Below are positions 22,658 through 30,626 of a DNA stretch of 64,000 bases, one piece after another. The notes under the pieces were generated by a model. It had not been told where the DNA came from. It searched no databases and was given only the letters and a program-made list of their open reading frames with translations. This DNA comes from Leisingera sp. NJS204 (GTDB lineage: Bacteria; Pseudomonadota; Alphaproteobacteria; Rhodobacterales; Rhodobacteraceae), in the NCBI RefSeq assembly GCF_004123675.1, contig NZ_CP035417.1:1479501-1543500 (forward strand), written 5' to 3'. The position numbers and the translations under genes were made by a program. Position 1 is the first letter of the stretch. The number at the start of each line of letters is the position of its first letter.

Positions 22658-22835
22658 CCGCCCAACGGGAGCGGATGTGCCTTCGGCACAGCCTGCGACA
22701 GGCGGGAGCGCTGGCGGTTTTGAGTGTCCTCTCAGCGCCGGTGGCGGGTGCCCGCTTCACTGTCCTTGACGGCAAATCCCGCCTTGCACCCCGCCGCTGT
22801 CCGGCTAGTCTTTGGCCGCAAAAGGGGAGGCGCAA

Positions 22836-23444
22836 ATGATACTTGATCACCTGGCCGTGGCCGGCGAAACGCTGGAAGAGGCGGTTGCCCATGCCGAAGA
22901 GGCCCTTGGCGCCGCGCTTGGCCCCGGTGGCTCCCACACCCGGTATGGCACCCATAACCGCCTCATCGGGCTGGAGGACGGCCTTTACCTCGAAGCCATC
23001 GCCATCGACATTGAGGCCGAGCCGCAGGAGCAGCCGCGCTGGTTTGACCTCAACCGTTTCAAAGGCCCCGCAAGACTGAACAACTGGATTCTTCGAAGCG
23101 AAAACCTTGAGACTGAGAAACCGTTGCTGCCGCCCCATGCGCAGCGGCATGTGGCGATGCAGCGCGGCAGTCTCAGCTGGCTGATGACAGTGCCAAGCGA
23201 CGGGTTTTTGCCGTTTGACAACATCTTTCCTGCGGTGCTGCAGTGGCAGGCCGAACCGCCCGCCGGCAAGCTGCCGCGGTCGCGCTGCCGCCTGACCCGC
23301 CTGATCCTCAGCCACCCGGAGGCCAAAGACCTGCAAGCCGCATTGGACCGGATCCTCGCCGACCCGCGCGTTGCTGTGGAGCAGGGTAAGCCTGCGATGC
23401 TGGCGGAATTCGAAACCCCGCATGGGCCAAGGGTGCTGCGATGA
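22836..23444 (+). CDS. VOC-superfamily (glyoxalase-like, Glyoxalase_3) protein
   Basis: 202 residues from ATG 22836 with a strong GGGGAGG site. The N-terminus ILDHLAVAGETLEEAV and the following THNRLIGLEDGLYLEAIAID (His, then Glu at the end of strand 4) are typical of the Glyoxalase_3 group, which binds a divalent metal through His/Glu. The substrate is unknown; it is not glyoxalase I. The stop overlaps the ATG of the acetyltransferase gene (ATGA), so they form a two-gene operon. Confidence 0.8.
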   Translation: MILDHLAVAGETLEEAVAHAEEALGAALGPGGSHTRYGTHNRLIGLEDGLYLEAIAIDIEAEPQEQPRWFDLNRFKGPARLNNWILRSENLETEKPLLPPHAQRHVAMQRGSLSWLMTVPSDGFLPFDNIFPAVLQWQAEPPAGKLPRSRCRLTRLILSHPEAKDLQAALDRILADPRVAVEQGKPAMLAEFETPHGPRVLR

Positions 23445-23962
23445 AAATCCGCTCTGCCCGCCCTGATGATGCCAAAGCCGTCTGCACCATTGCCAACTGG
23501 GTGATCCGCGACACGCTGGCCACCTTCAACACCATTGAAAAGTCGCCTGAAGACGTCCGGGAACAGATCGCGGCCGGCAACGGCGCCTATCTGGTGGCGG
23601 AACAGGGCGGCAGGATCCTCGGCCACGCGCATTATTTCCTGTTCCGCCCCGGTCCCGGCTACCGTTTCACGGCTGAGCACACCATTCATCTGCTGCCCGA
23701 AGCACAGGGGCAGGGCGCGGGCCGCAAGCTGATGCAGGCGCTTGAGGCCAAGGCGGAACAGGCGGGCATTCACGTGCTGATCGCCAGTGTCAGCAGTGCC
23801 AATCCCGCAGCAATCGCTTTCCATGCAGCTATGGGCTATGTGGAAACCGCAAGGATGCCGGAACTGGGTTGCAAGCAGGGGCGCTGGCTCGACACTGTTT
23901 TCATGCAGAAAATCCTGACGCCCGGTATTCCCGCCCCTGACAACCCCGGCAAAGACGCATAG
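23441..23962 (+). CDS. GNAT N-acetyltransferase (phosphinothricin acetyltransferase-like)
   Basis: 173 residues. The GNAT fold is clear: N-terminal MKIRSARPDDAKAVCTI, the FNTIEKSPEDV segment of the PAT subgroup, and motif A for acetyl-CoA (HLLPEAQGQGAGRKLMQAL, about residues 83-101; Q/R-x2-G-x-G/A core). The C-terminal N-P-A-A-I-A-F-H-A-A-M-G-Y motif B is also present. It should acetylate an amino group of an amino-acid-like compound; PAT homologues often act on methionine sulfone/sulfoximine-type molecules. Coupled by ATGA to the VOC gene upstream; the TerB/DnaJ gene follows after 9 bases. Confidence 0.85.
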   Translation: MKIRSARPDDAKAVCTIANWVIRDTLATFNTIEKSPEDVREQIAAGNGAYLVAEQGGRILGHAHYFLFRPGPGYRFTAEHTIHLLPEAQGQGAGRKLMQALEAKAEQAGIHVLIASVSSANPAAIAFHAAMGYVETARMPELGCKQGRWLDTVFMQKILTPGIPAPDNPGKDA

Positions 23963-23971
23963 GCTGGCAAC

Positions 23972-24670
23972 ATGTCACTTTGGACCCGCATATCCGACGC
24001 GCTGGCAGCCCTTGCCGCAGGCGAAAGCCTGTCGGAAGTCTTTGACCGCTTGCGCGCACCACCCGAACGCACCGTGGCCTTTGCCATTGCCGTCATCGCC
24101 CTTGGCGCCAAGATGGCCAAGGCCGACGGGCAGGTCACCCGCGACGAGGTCGCCGCCTTCCGCGAGGTGTTCCAGATCGCCCGCGATGATGAAACAGGTG
24201 CTGCCCGCGTCTTTGACATGGCGCGCACCGATGTGGCCGGCTATCAGGAATACGCCCGCCGCATCCACAGCATGTTTGCCGATGACCCCACCACGCTGTG
24301 CGACCTGATGGAGGGGCTGTTTCATATCGCCATGGCCGATGGCTTCTATCACCCCGGCGAGAATGAATTCCTGGAGGAAGTAAGCCGCATCTTCGGCCAG
24401 ACTCCGCAGCAGTTCCTGGCGCTTAGGGCGCGGTTTGTGCCGGATGCGCCCAAGGATCCCTATACTGTGCTGGGTGTCAGCCCGGATATGGCCATGGACG
24501 AGATCCGCAAGCATTGGCGCAAGCTGGTGCGCGACACCCACCCGGATGCGATGATCGCCCGCGGGGTGCCCGAAGAGGCCGTGCGGCTGGCGGAGAAGCG
24601 GATGATCGACATCAACCGCGCTTGGGATGAAATCAATGGATGCTGCGGCAATGCGGCTGGCAACCTATAA
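23972..24670 (+). CDS. DjlA-like TerB/DnaJ-domain co-chaperone
   Basis: 232 residues. A TerB-like helical domain occupies about residues 35-150 (AKADGQVTRDEVAAFREVF, then AMADGFYHPGENEFLEEV) and a J domain fills the C-terminus (DPYTVLGVSPDMAMDEIRKH, then HPDAM). The invariant H-P-D of J domains is intact, so it should stimulate DnaK ATPase. Unlike E. coli DjlA no N-terminal membrane helix is obvious, although residues 35-50 are hydrophobic. The gene ends inside the start of the EEP hydrolase gene. Confidence 0.85.
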   Translation: MSLWTRISDALAALAAGESLSEVFDRLRAPPERTVAFAIAVIALGAKMAKADGQVTRDEVAAFREVFQIARDDETGAARVFDMARTDVAGYQEYARRIHSMFADDPTTLCDLMEGLFHIAMADGFYHPGENEFLEEVSRIFGQTPQQFLALRARFVPDAPKDPYTVLGVSPDMAMDEIRKHWRKLVRDTHPDAMIARGVPEEAVRLAEKRMIDINRAWDEINGCCGNAAGNL

Positions 24671-25646
24671 TATCGAATGGTTCGCCAACTTGTTTGATGC
24701 AGAGGATAATCTGCTGCTTGACGGCGAACGTTCCTCCCGCCACGGGGTCGACCGATACACCCAGGGCCACGCCATCGCCCATGTGCTGCGCCGCATTGAT
24801 GCCGATGCGGTGATGGTGGTGGAGGCGCCCAATACCGGCCGCAGCCAGCGCACCACCCGCGCGTTGGAGCGCTTTGCGGCTGAAGCCGGGCTCAGAGCGC
24901 GCGAGGCCGTCAGCGGCTTTGCCAACGACACCCAGCAGGAAATTGCACTGCTGTTTGATCCGGATGTTCTGGACGCCCGCCATGATCCCCGCGCCACGGC
25001 GGATGCGCCGCGGTTTGACGGGGTGTTCGGCATTGACCTCGACATCGACGCCCAGGCCGATCAAGTGCGGTTTTCCAAGCCGCCGCTGGAACTGGCGGTG
25101 ACCACCAAAGGCGGCACGCCGCTGCGGATGATCGGCGCGCATCTGAAATCCAAGGCGCCGCATGGTGCCCGGACCAGGAACGAGGTCGCCACTGTCTCCA
25201 TCGCCAACCGGCGGAAGCAGCTGGCACAGGCGATCTGGCTGCACCGGCGGGTGGCGGAACATGCCGCAGCGGGGGAGCATTTGGTGGTTCTGGGGGATCT
25301 GAACGACGGCCCAGGCCTGGATGAATTTGAGAAACTGTTCGGCCAGTCCTCGGTTGAGATCGTGATGGGCAGCCTGCTGAACGACCCCAACGCGCAAAGC
25401 CTCTTGCGTCCGCGCGCCACCGTTCTGCCCAGCACCTCGCGGTTCTACAATCCTGAAACCAAACGCTATTTCTGCGCGCTTTTGGACTATGTGATGATCT
25501 CGCACAGCCTGATGGGGCAGCAGCCCAAGTGGCGCATCTGGCACCCGTTCGAGGACGCGGAATGCTACGGTGATGCGGAGTTGCGCCAGGCGCTGCTGAA
25601 TGCCTCGGATCATTTCCCGGTGACGCTGGATATCGCGCTGGCGTGA
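24636..25646 (+). CDS. Endonuclease/exonuclease/phosphatase (EEP) family hydrolase
   Basis: About 336 residues. The EEP fold motifs are present: RLATYNIEWF (metal-site Asn/Glu), VVEAPNTG, the GAHLKSK His motif, LGDLNDGPGLDEFE (D-x-N) and the terminal SDHFPVTLD (Asp-His pair). It is a Mg-dependent phosphoesterase; members act on DNA, phosphoinositides or other phosphodiesters, so the substrate is open. Starts are possible at 24627, 24636 and 24651; 24636 is chosen because GGGAT lies 8 bases upstream. The start overlaps the TerB/DnaJ gene by 35 bases. Confidence 0.82.
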   Translation: MDAAAMRLATYNIEWFANLFDAEDNLLLDGERSSRHGVDRYTQGHAIAHVLRRIDADAVMVVEAPNTGRSQRTTRALERFAAEAGLRAREAVSGFANDTQQEIALLFDPDVLDARHDPRATADAPRFDGVFGIDLDIDAQADQVRFSKPPLELAVTTKGGTPLRMIGAHLKSKAPHGARTRNEVATVSIANRRKQLAQAIWLHRRVAEHAAAGEHLVVLGDLNDGPGLDEFEKLFGQSSVEIVMGSLLNDPNAQSLLRPRATVLPSTSRFYNPETKRYFCALLDYVMISHSLMGQQPKWRIWHPFEDAECYGDAELRQALLNASDHFPVTLDIALA

Positions 25647-25817
25647 GGTGGCGGAGACTTGCAGCTTAAAGATAATGAAACGATATCTGCCGAAGACGCC
25701 AAGTGCAGAGAAGAGCCCTTCTTACCGAATGCTGCATCGCAGTGCTTCATCCGAAAAATCTCTTTACAGTGTGATAAGGCTGTGGCTGGCTGATTGTAAA
25801 ATCAGGAAGGTGTTTCA

Positions 25818-26447
25818 ATGGATTTTCAAATTTGGTTGGCGTTTGTCGCCGCCTCAACCGCGCTTCTTCTTATTCCTGGGCCAACGGTTCTGCTCGTCCT
25901 CAGCTACGCTATGAGCCAAAGTAAGAGAGTGGCTCTCGCAACCGTCGGTGGTGTTGCGTTAGGTGACTTGATCGCGATGTCTGCTTCGCTCGCTGGTTTG
26001 GGTGCTTTAGTCCTCGCGTCCGCAACCCTTTTCACTGCTTTAAAGTGGGTGGGTGCCGTTTATCTCGTCTATCTGGGGATAAAACTTTTCCGCAGTGCAT
26101 CAATGGCTTCACTCGGAGACATTGAAAAAGTGACCGAAGCACGAGCTTCCAGCGTTTTCGGCCACGCGGCAGCTGTGACCGCACTCAATCCGAAGTCCAT
26201 CGTCTTCTTCATCGCTTTCGTGCCTCAGTTCATTGTCGTGGACAGCCCACTTCTCCCGCAATTCGCGATATTGGTGGCAACATTCGTAGGATTGGCGGCG
26301 ATCAACGCGCTCGCATATGCGATCCTGGCGGACAAACTCAGGGCGAAGATTGCACGGCCATCGGTATTGGCATGGTTCTCTCGGTTGGGCGGTGGCGCAC
26401 TTGTTGCGATGGGGGTTGCAACAGCGACATTCAAGCGAGCGCAATAG
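25818..26447 (+). CDS. LysE/RhtB-family amino-acid exporter
   Basis: 209 residues with six predictable membrane helices. The LysE signatures are the N-terminal IPGPTVLLVLSYAMSQSKRVAL (about 19-40, conserved P-G-P and G) and GAVYLVYLGIKLFRSA, plus the helix-4 FGHAAAVTALNPKSIVFFIAFVPQF. It should export a small amino acid or homoserine-type compound. The ATG has an AGGAAGG site. The gene and the 170 bases before it use more A/T and less biased third positions than neighbours, suggesting acquisition by transfer. It is transcribed alone. Confidence 0.88.
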   Translation: MDFQIWLAFVAASTALLLIPGPTVLLVLSYAMSQSKRVALATVGGVALGDLIAMSASLAGLGALVLASATLFTALKWVGAVYLVYLGIKLFRSASMASLGDIEKVTEARASSVFGHAAAVTALNPKSIVFFIAFVPQFIVVDSPLLPQFAILVATFVGLAAINALAYAILADKLRAKIARPSVLAWFSRLGGGALVAMGVATATFKRAQ

Positions 26448-26551
26448 CGAACGGGAACGGCAGCCAAGTCCGCTGACCGGTCCACCAGCTCCCGCGCGGC
26501 ATTGGAATGCAGCCCCTGTTACCCCCGGCAAGACCTCCCTATATTGGCACT

Positions 26552-26932
26552 ATGAAACAGATCCTTTTGCCAGCCGCCCTCGTTGCCCTGATGTCCGTTC
26601 CGCTTGCCGCCCAGGAAGCCGGGGAGGAGGGCGGTGCCCCCTCTCTGATGGAGCGCGGGGCGGAACTGTTCTGGGAGGGGCTGCGCGAGGAAATGGCGCC
26701 GGCGCTGGAAGACCTGCAGGGCATGATGGAGGACATCGGCCCCTCGATGGGGGCTTTCCTTGCCGAAATGGGGCCTGCGCTGGCCGAAATCGCCAAGGAG
26801 GTGAAGGATTGGAGCGCCTATGAGCTGCCCGAGATCCTGCCCAACGGCGATATCATCATCCGCAAGAAACCCAAGGACAACGCGCCCGCCGAGAAAGACA
26901 AGGGCGAGGAGGAAGGCGTCACCGAAATCTGA
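26552..26932 (+). CDS. Small exported acidic protein, hypothetical
   Basis: 126 residues. Signal peptide 1-20 (MKQILLPAALVALMSVPLAAQ, cleavage after A-A). The mature part is acidic, with Met/Glu-rich amphipathic helices (LREEMAPALEDLQGMMEDIG, about 46-65), a D-W-S-A-Y-E-L-P-E-I-L-P-N-G-D-I-I-I-R-K-K motif, and a charged E/K tail. Roseobacter genomes carry this as a hypothetical periplasmic protein. No strong ribosome site is seen; TATATT lies just upstream (26540-26545), so a leaderless or very short-leader transcript is possible. Confidence 0.72.
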   Translation: MKQILLPAALVALMSVPLAAQEAGEEGGAPSLMERGAELFWEGLREEMAPALEDLQGMMEDIGPSMGAFLAEMGPALAEIAKEVKDWSAYELPEILPNGDIIIRKKPKDNAPAEKDKGEEEGVTEI

Positions 26933-26949
26933 CGCAGCGCCAAAGGACC

Positions 26950-28521
26950 TTACGCCTCAGACGGACCGGCGGGTTTGCTGAAACTCAGCTGCACCCCGGC
27001 ATCCAATGCCTTGCCCAGAGATTGCAACCGGGCTTCGGCAACTTCGCCGTACAGCGGCCGAGCCGCATCCGGCAGTTCCGCGTGCAGAACCCGCTTGCGC
27101 GGCTGCCAGCGCAAGCTGCCGATGGCGCCGGTGCTGGTCAGCATCAGCATTGCGCCGAACCGCATCGCCTTGCCCAGCACCTCGGCCTCGTGCTGGCCCT
27201 TTTCGTCCAGCAGCCCATAGAGGTATTCGAACGAGCTGCCCTGCCGCTTGTTGCTGTAACGGTGCAGCAGCGCCAGGCCCAGGAACACCCGTTCCGAATG
27301 TTTCAACCCGCCCAGGTTGGCGCGGGTGGCGTTGTCGAAACAGACCTCGGCGCGGTAGTCGGGATGGGCGCGCCAGCTGACGTCATGCAACAGGCAGGCC
27401 GCCTTGACCAGCCGCCGTTTGGCCAGCGGGGCACCGCTGAACAGCGGGCTGACAAATTCATACAGGGTGCCGCCGAAACCGGGTACGCGGGCGTCCTTGG
27501 CCTCGGCAAAGCGCGAGGCTTCGATCAGCGGATCGCGGGCGCGCAGCCGCTGCGGCATCTGTTCGTACAGCAGGCCTTCGCGGATACCATAGCTGGAGAC
27601 GGCGATATCCTTGGGTTTGAAAGTCTTGACCAGCCGGGTCAGCACGTCGATCGCATAGGGCACCAGCGACATCCGGCTGGCGGAGACGCCGCAGGCGTTG
27701 CGCAGCTTGTCCAGGTTTGTGGTCTCAATATAGCGGGCGGTTTCGCGCACGTCCTTGGCGGACATCCGGTATTCATGCAGCACCTTCAGCGGATAGCCGC
27801 GCCGGTGCATGTCGATGCGGGCAATCGCCCGCCAGCTGCCGCCGACCAGGAACAGCCGGTCGCGCTGCGCGCCCATCGCGCCTTTCAGCTGTTCGATCAC
27901 CTCCTTGATATGGGCTTTGCGGCCTTTGCGCCCGCCCTTGATGTCGCGCAGCTTCAGCGGTCCCAGGGATGAGGTGACCCGGCGCCCGACAGAGTTCTCC
28001 TGTATTTCCGCCAGCTCCATTGACGAGCCGCCGATATCGCAGACCAGCCCATAGGCGCCGGGCCAGCCCAGCAGTACGCCCTGCGCCGACAGCCGCGCCT
28101 CTTCGCGCCCGTCGATAACGTGGATCTTCAGCCCGGTCTCGCGCAGCACTTCGGCGCAGAAATCCGGCCCGTCCCCGGCGTCGCGCACCGCGGCGGTGGC
28201 AACGGCGGACAGCGGCGGCAGGCCCATGCCCTTGGCCAGATGCTGAAACCGGCGCAGCGCCGACAGGGCGCGGGCGCGCCCCTCGGGGTTCAGGCGTCCC
28301 GACTCCGACAGGCCCGCGCCAAGCGCGCACATGATCTTTTCGTTATAGAAATAAGCCGGGCTGCGGGCGGCGCCGTCGAACACCACCAGCCGGACCGAGT
28401 TGGAGCCGACATCGACCACCCCCACCCGCGACAGTGCCCGGGCCCTGGGGTCATCAAAGATCGGGCGGCCGAAGGGCCCCCAATCGGCATTGGCGGCGGC
28501 GGGGTCCTGGGTGACGTTCAT
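26950..28521 (-). CDS. ppx: Exopolyphosphatase / Ppx-GppA phosphatase family
   Basis: 523 residues from the ATG at 28521; the 65-residue upstream extension would overlap hdaA and is rejected. The actin-like ATPase-fold phosphatase core is clear: phosphate loop 1 GVVDVGSNSVRLVVFDG (about 33-49), the ATAAVRDA segment, loop 2 VCDIGGSSMELAEI (about 155-168) and the catalytic Glu in DGREEARLS. The C-terminal half is the HD-like helical domain usual for the family (LLHDVSWRAHPDYRAEV). It hydrolyses polyphosphate and/or pppGpp. It begins 52 bases after the end of hdaA on the same strand, as in many alphaproteobacteria. Confidence 0.9.
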   Translation of the reverse strand: MNVTQDPAAANADWGPFGRPIFDDPRARALSRVGVVDVGSNSVRLVVFDGAARSPAYFYNEKIMCALGAGLSESGRLNPEGRARALSALRRFQHLAKGMGLPPLSAVATAAVRDAGDGPDFCAEVLRETGLKIHVIDGREEARLSAQGVLLGWPGAYGLVCDIGGSSMELAEIQENSVGRRVTSSLGPLKLRDIKGGRKGRKAHIKEVIEQLKGAMGAQRDRLFLVGGSWRAIARIDMHRRGYPLKVLHEYRMSAKDVRETARYIETTNLDKLRNACGVSASRMSLVPYAIDVLTRLVKTFKPKDIAVSSYGIREGLLYEQMPQRLRARDPLIEASRFAEAKDARVPGFGGTLYEFVSPLFSGAPLAKRRLVKAACLLHDVSWRAHPDYRAEVCFDNATRANLGGLKHSERVFLGLALLHRYSNKRQGSSFEYLYGLLDEKGQHEAEVLGKAMRFGAMLMLTSTGAIGSLRWQPRKRVLHAELPDAARPLYGEVAEARLQSLGKALDAGVQLSFSKPAGPSEA

Positions 28522-28573
28522 GAGGGCTCCGTCTGGCAATCCGCGGTCAGGATGGTCGAAGGGAGGGCAGCGG

Positions 28574-29281
28574 TCAACCGCTTGCGGATGCGTCATTTTC
28601 CGCGGCCTCGTGGCGGATCTCGGACAGCGCCCGCACTGCCAGGGGCCGTGACAGGCTGCGTTTTTCCGCCAGCGACAGGTGGTCCAGCCGTCCGACAATC
28701 CGGGCGGCTGCGGCAAAGGAGCGGTCCATATGCGCCACCAGATAGGGAATCACATCCGCCTTCGGGGTGATTTGGCGGTCGTTGAACAGCTTGGCCAGCA
28801 CCACCGCCAGCAGCTGGTCGTCCGGCGGCTGCAGTTCGGCATGGGTGGCGGCCTGCACCCGGCTTTGCAGATCGGGCAGGGTCAGCCCCCACAGATTCGG
28901 CGCGCCGCGGCCCGTCATCACCAGCGGATACCCGTTTGCCAGCACCATATTGTGCAAATGAAACAGAGCGTTCTGCTGTTCTGCGCTGCCGGCGGTCTGC
29001 GGCACGTCCTCAACCGCGACGGGGCCTTGCGCCAGCTCCGGCACGGCTCCGGCTGTCAGCTCTGCCGCCGGCAGGATCCGCGCGCCGGTCTGGCTGGCCC
29101 AGACATGCACCAGATGGGTTTTGCCCGCACCCGCAGGCCCGGTCAGCACCAGCTTGCCGCTGGGCCAGGCAAATTGCGGGTCCAGCAGCGCCACCGCCAT
29201 TGCATTGGAGGGTGCCACAAAGAAATCATCCCGCCCCAGCGCAGGTTTCGCCGGGAGGTCAAAGCTCAGCTGTTGTGCCAT
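28574..29281 (-). CDS. hdaA: HdaA, DnaA-like regulator of replication initiation
   Basis: 235 residues: one AAA+ module related to DnaA domain III but without the DnaA DNA-binding domain. The N-terminal clamp-binding motif QLSFDL (about 4-9) is present, as needed for contact with the beta sliding clamp. Walker A GPAGAGKTHL is intact; the Walker B region reads VAVEDV. With the clamp it stimulates DnaA-ATP hydrolysis after initiation. It lies between a PerM-type permease gene (5 bases upstream) and ppx (52 bases downstream), all on one strand, probably one transcript. Confidence 0.93.
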   Translation of the reverse strand: MAQQLSFDLPAKPALGRDDFFVAPSNAMAVALLDPQFAWPSGKLVLTGPAGAGKTHLVHVWASQTGARILPAAELTAGAVPELAQGPVAVEDVPQTAGSAEQQNALFHLHNMVLANGYPLVMTGRGAPNLWGLTLPDLQSRVQAATHAELQPPDDQLLAVVLAKLFNDRQITPKADVIPYLVAHMDRSFAAAARIVGRLDHLSLAEKRSLSRPLAVRALSEIRHEAAENDASASG

Positions 29282-29286
29282 CTGTG

Positions 29287-30360
29287 TTATTCCGCCCCTG
29301 CGTCCTGGTGGCTTTGCCCCTGATAGAGGCGGCTGTGCAGATATTGTTCAGTCAGGAAGCGGGCCACCACGCCCAGGGCTGCGGCCACAGGGACAGCAAC
29401 CAGCATGCCGACAAAGCCAAACAGCGCACCAAAGACCGACAGCGCCAGCAAGAGCCACACCGGGTGCAAGCCGACCGAGCTGCCGACCAGTTTCGGGGTC
29501 AGGAAGTTGCCTTCGGCCACCTGGCCGATGGCAAAGATAATGCCCACCAGCCCGATCGACACCCAGTCGCCCCAGAACTGGAACAGCGCCAGGCCGATTG
29601 CCAGCGCGCCGCCGATCAGGGCGCCGAGGTAGGGGATAAAGGTAACCAGCCCGGCGATAAAGCCGACCGCCAGGCCGAAGTTCAGCCCCACCAGCATCAG
29701 CGCCACGGCGTAATAGGTGCCCAGGATCAGGCAGACCGTGCCCATGCCGCGGATGAACGACGCCAGCACCGCGTCGATCTCGCCGGCAATGCGGCGGATC
29801 GCCGGCTGATGATCGCGCGGCAGCAGTTCGTCGATGCGGGCGACCATACGATCCCAATCGAGCAGCAGATAGACCGCAACCACCGGCACGATGACCAGCA
29901 GAATCACCACGTTCAGCAGCGAAACCGCCGATCCCGCAACCGACTGCAGCACCTCAACCGCGCGCGATTGCAGCGTCTGCAAAAAGGCGGTGAGGGCCTG
30001 GTGGATGCGGCTGTCTTCCTCAAAGACTGAGGGGAAATGTTCAGAGGCGAAGCTGCGCAGATCGCGCAGCAGTTGCGGCAGCACCTGTGCCAGGTCGATC
30101 ATCTGCGACACCAGCGTCGGCACAACCACCACCAGCAGCAGCAGGAACACCAGCAGCGCGCCGGCGGTGATGGTGGCGGTGGCAGCCGTGCGGCTCATCC
30201 CCCAGGCCTCCAGCCGGTCGGCAATCGGGTCGATCATATAGGCAATGGCCGCGCCCAGGATAAAGGGCATCAGCACGCCGCCCAGCGCCCACATCACCAC
30301 GGCGAATACCACTGCGGCGATGCCCCAGTATTTGAATTGTTTCTGTGCTGGTAGCGCCAT
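29287..30360 (-). CDS. AI-2E/PerM-family permease
   Basis: 357 residues with about eight membrane helices. Family features are the paired N-terminal helices (VFAVVMWALGGVLMPFILGA, then an IADRLEAWG loop), a central amphipathic region (SQMIDLAQVLPQLLRDL) and the C-terminal glycine-rich helix pairs (GLVTFIPYLGALIGGALAIG; MLVAVPVAAALGVVARFL). Members export small molecules, in some cases AI-2 or Na+/H+; the substrate is not predictable. The hdaA gene follows after 5 bases, so they are co-transcribed. Confidence 0.88.
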   Translation of the reverse strand: MALPAQKQFKYWGIAAVVFAVVMWALGGVLMPFILGAAIAYMIDPIADRLEAWGMSRTAATATITAGALLVFLLLLVVVVPTLVSQMIDLAQVLPQLLRDLRSFASEHFPSVFEEDSRIHQALTAFLQTLQSRAVEVLQSVAGSAVSLLNVVILLVIVPVVAVYLLLDWDRMVARIDELLPRDHQPAIRRIAGEIDAVLASFIRGMGTVCLILGTYYAVALMLVGLNFGLAVGFIAGLVTFIPYLGALIGGALAIGLALFQFWGDWVSIGLVGIIFAIGQVAEGNFLTPKLVGSSVGLHPVWLLLALSVFGALFGFVGMLVAVPVAAALGVVARFLTEQYLHSRLYQGQSHQDAGAE

Positions 30361-30490
30361 GGTCAGACAGCCCGCCCTTTATCCGTTTGGTTCAGGATCT
30401 TGGCGGCCAGTCTTCCCTGATGGGGCAGGGGCTTGCAAGGGCCGCGCGCAAATCCCCTGTGGGCAAGGCGGGGATAAGGCGGAAAAGACC

Positions 30491-30528
30491 GGGGGAAACC
30501 GGGGGAAACCGGGGGGCAACCGGGGGGG
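30491..30528 (+). repeat. G-quadruplex motif from an imperfect 10-bp tandem repeat
   Basis: Four G-runs of 5, 5, 6 and 7 bases (30491-30495, 30501-30505, 30511-30516, 30522-30528) are separated by identical-length 5-base linkers (AAACC, AAACC, CAACC). This satisfies the strictest G-quadruplex pattern on the + strand and is a decaying decamer repeat. It lies 130-170 bases upstream of the permease gene start and on the opposite strand to it. Confidence 0.75.
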
Positions 30529-30568
30529 CAACTCGGGAAAGGCCTTCCGCCCGGCCGGCAGGCAGGGC

Positions 30569-30615
30569 AGCGCCCGCCCTCACAGTGTGGGCGGGCGCTC
30601 CGCCCCTTGCGGGGC
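30569..30615 (-). terminator. Double hairpin downstream of the 2OG oxygenase gene
   Basis: Leftward after the stop of the oxygenase gene: a GCCCC/GGGGC hairpin (30602-30615), then a perfect 11-bp hairpin (arms 30569-30579 and 30589-30599). There is no T tract in the leftward direction, so this may be a weak terminator or a structured 3' end. Confidence 0.5.
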
Positions 30616-30626
30616 GGGGCGTTCCC

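Noticed and set aside
30491-30528. CRISPR-like array reading of the G-rich tandem repeat
   Set aside because: Units are only 10 bp and have no unique spacers.
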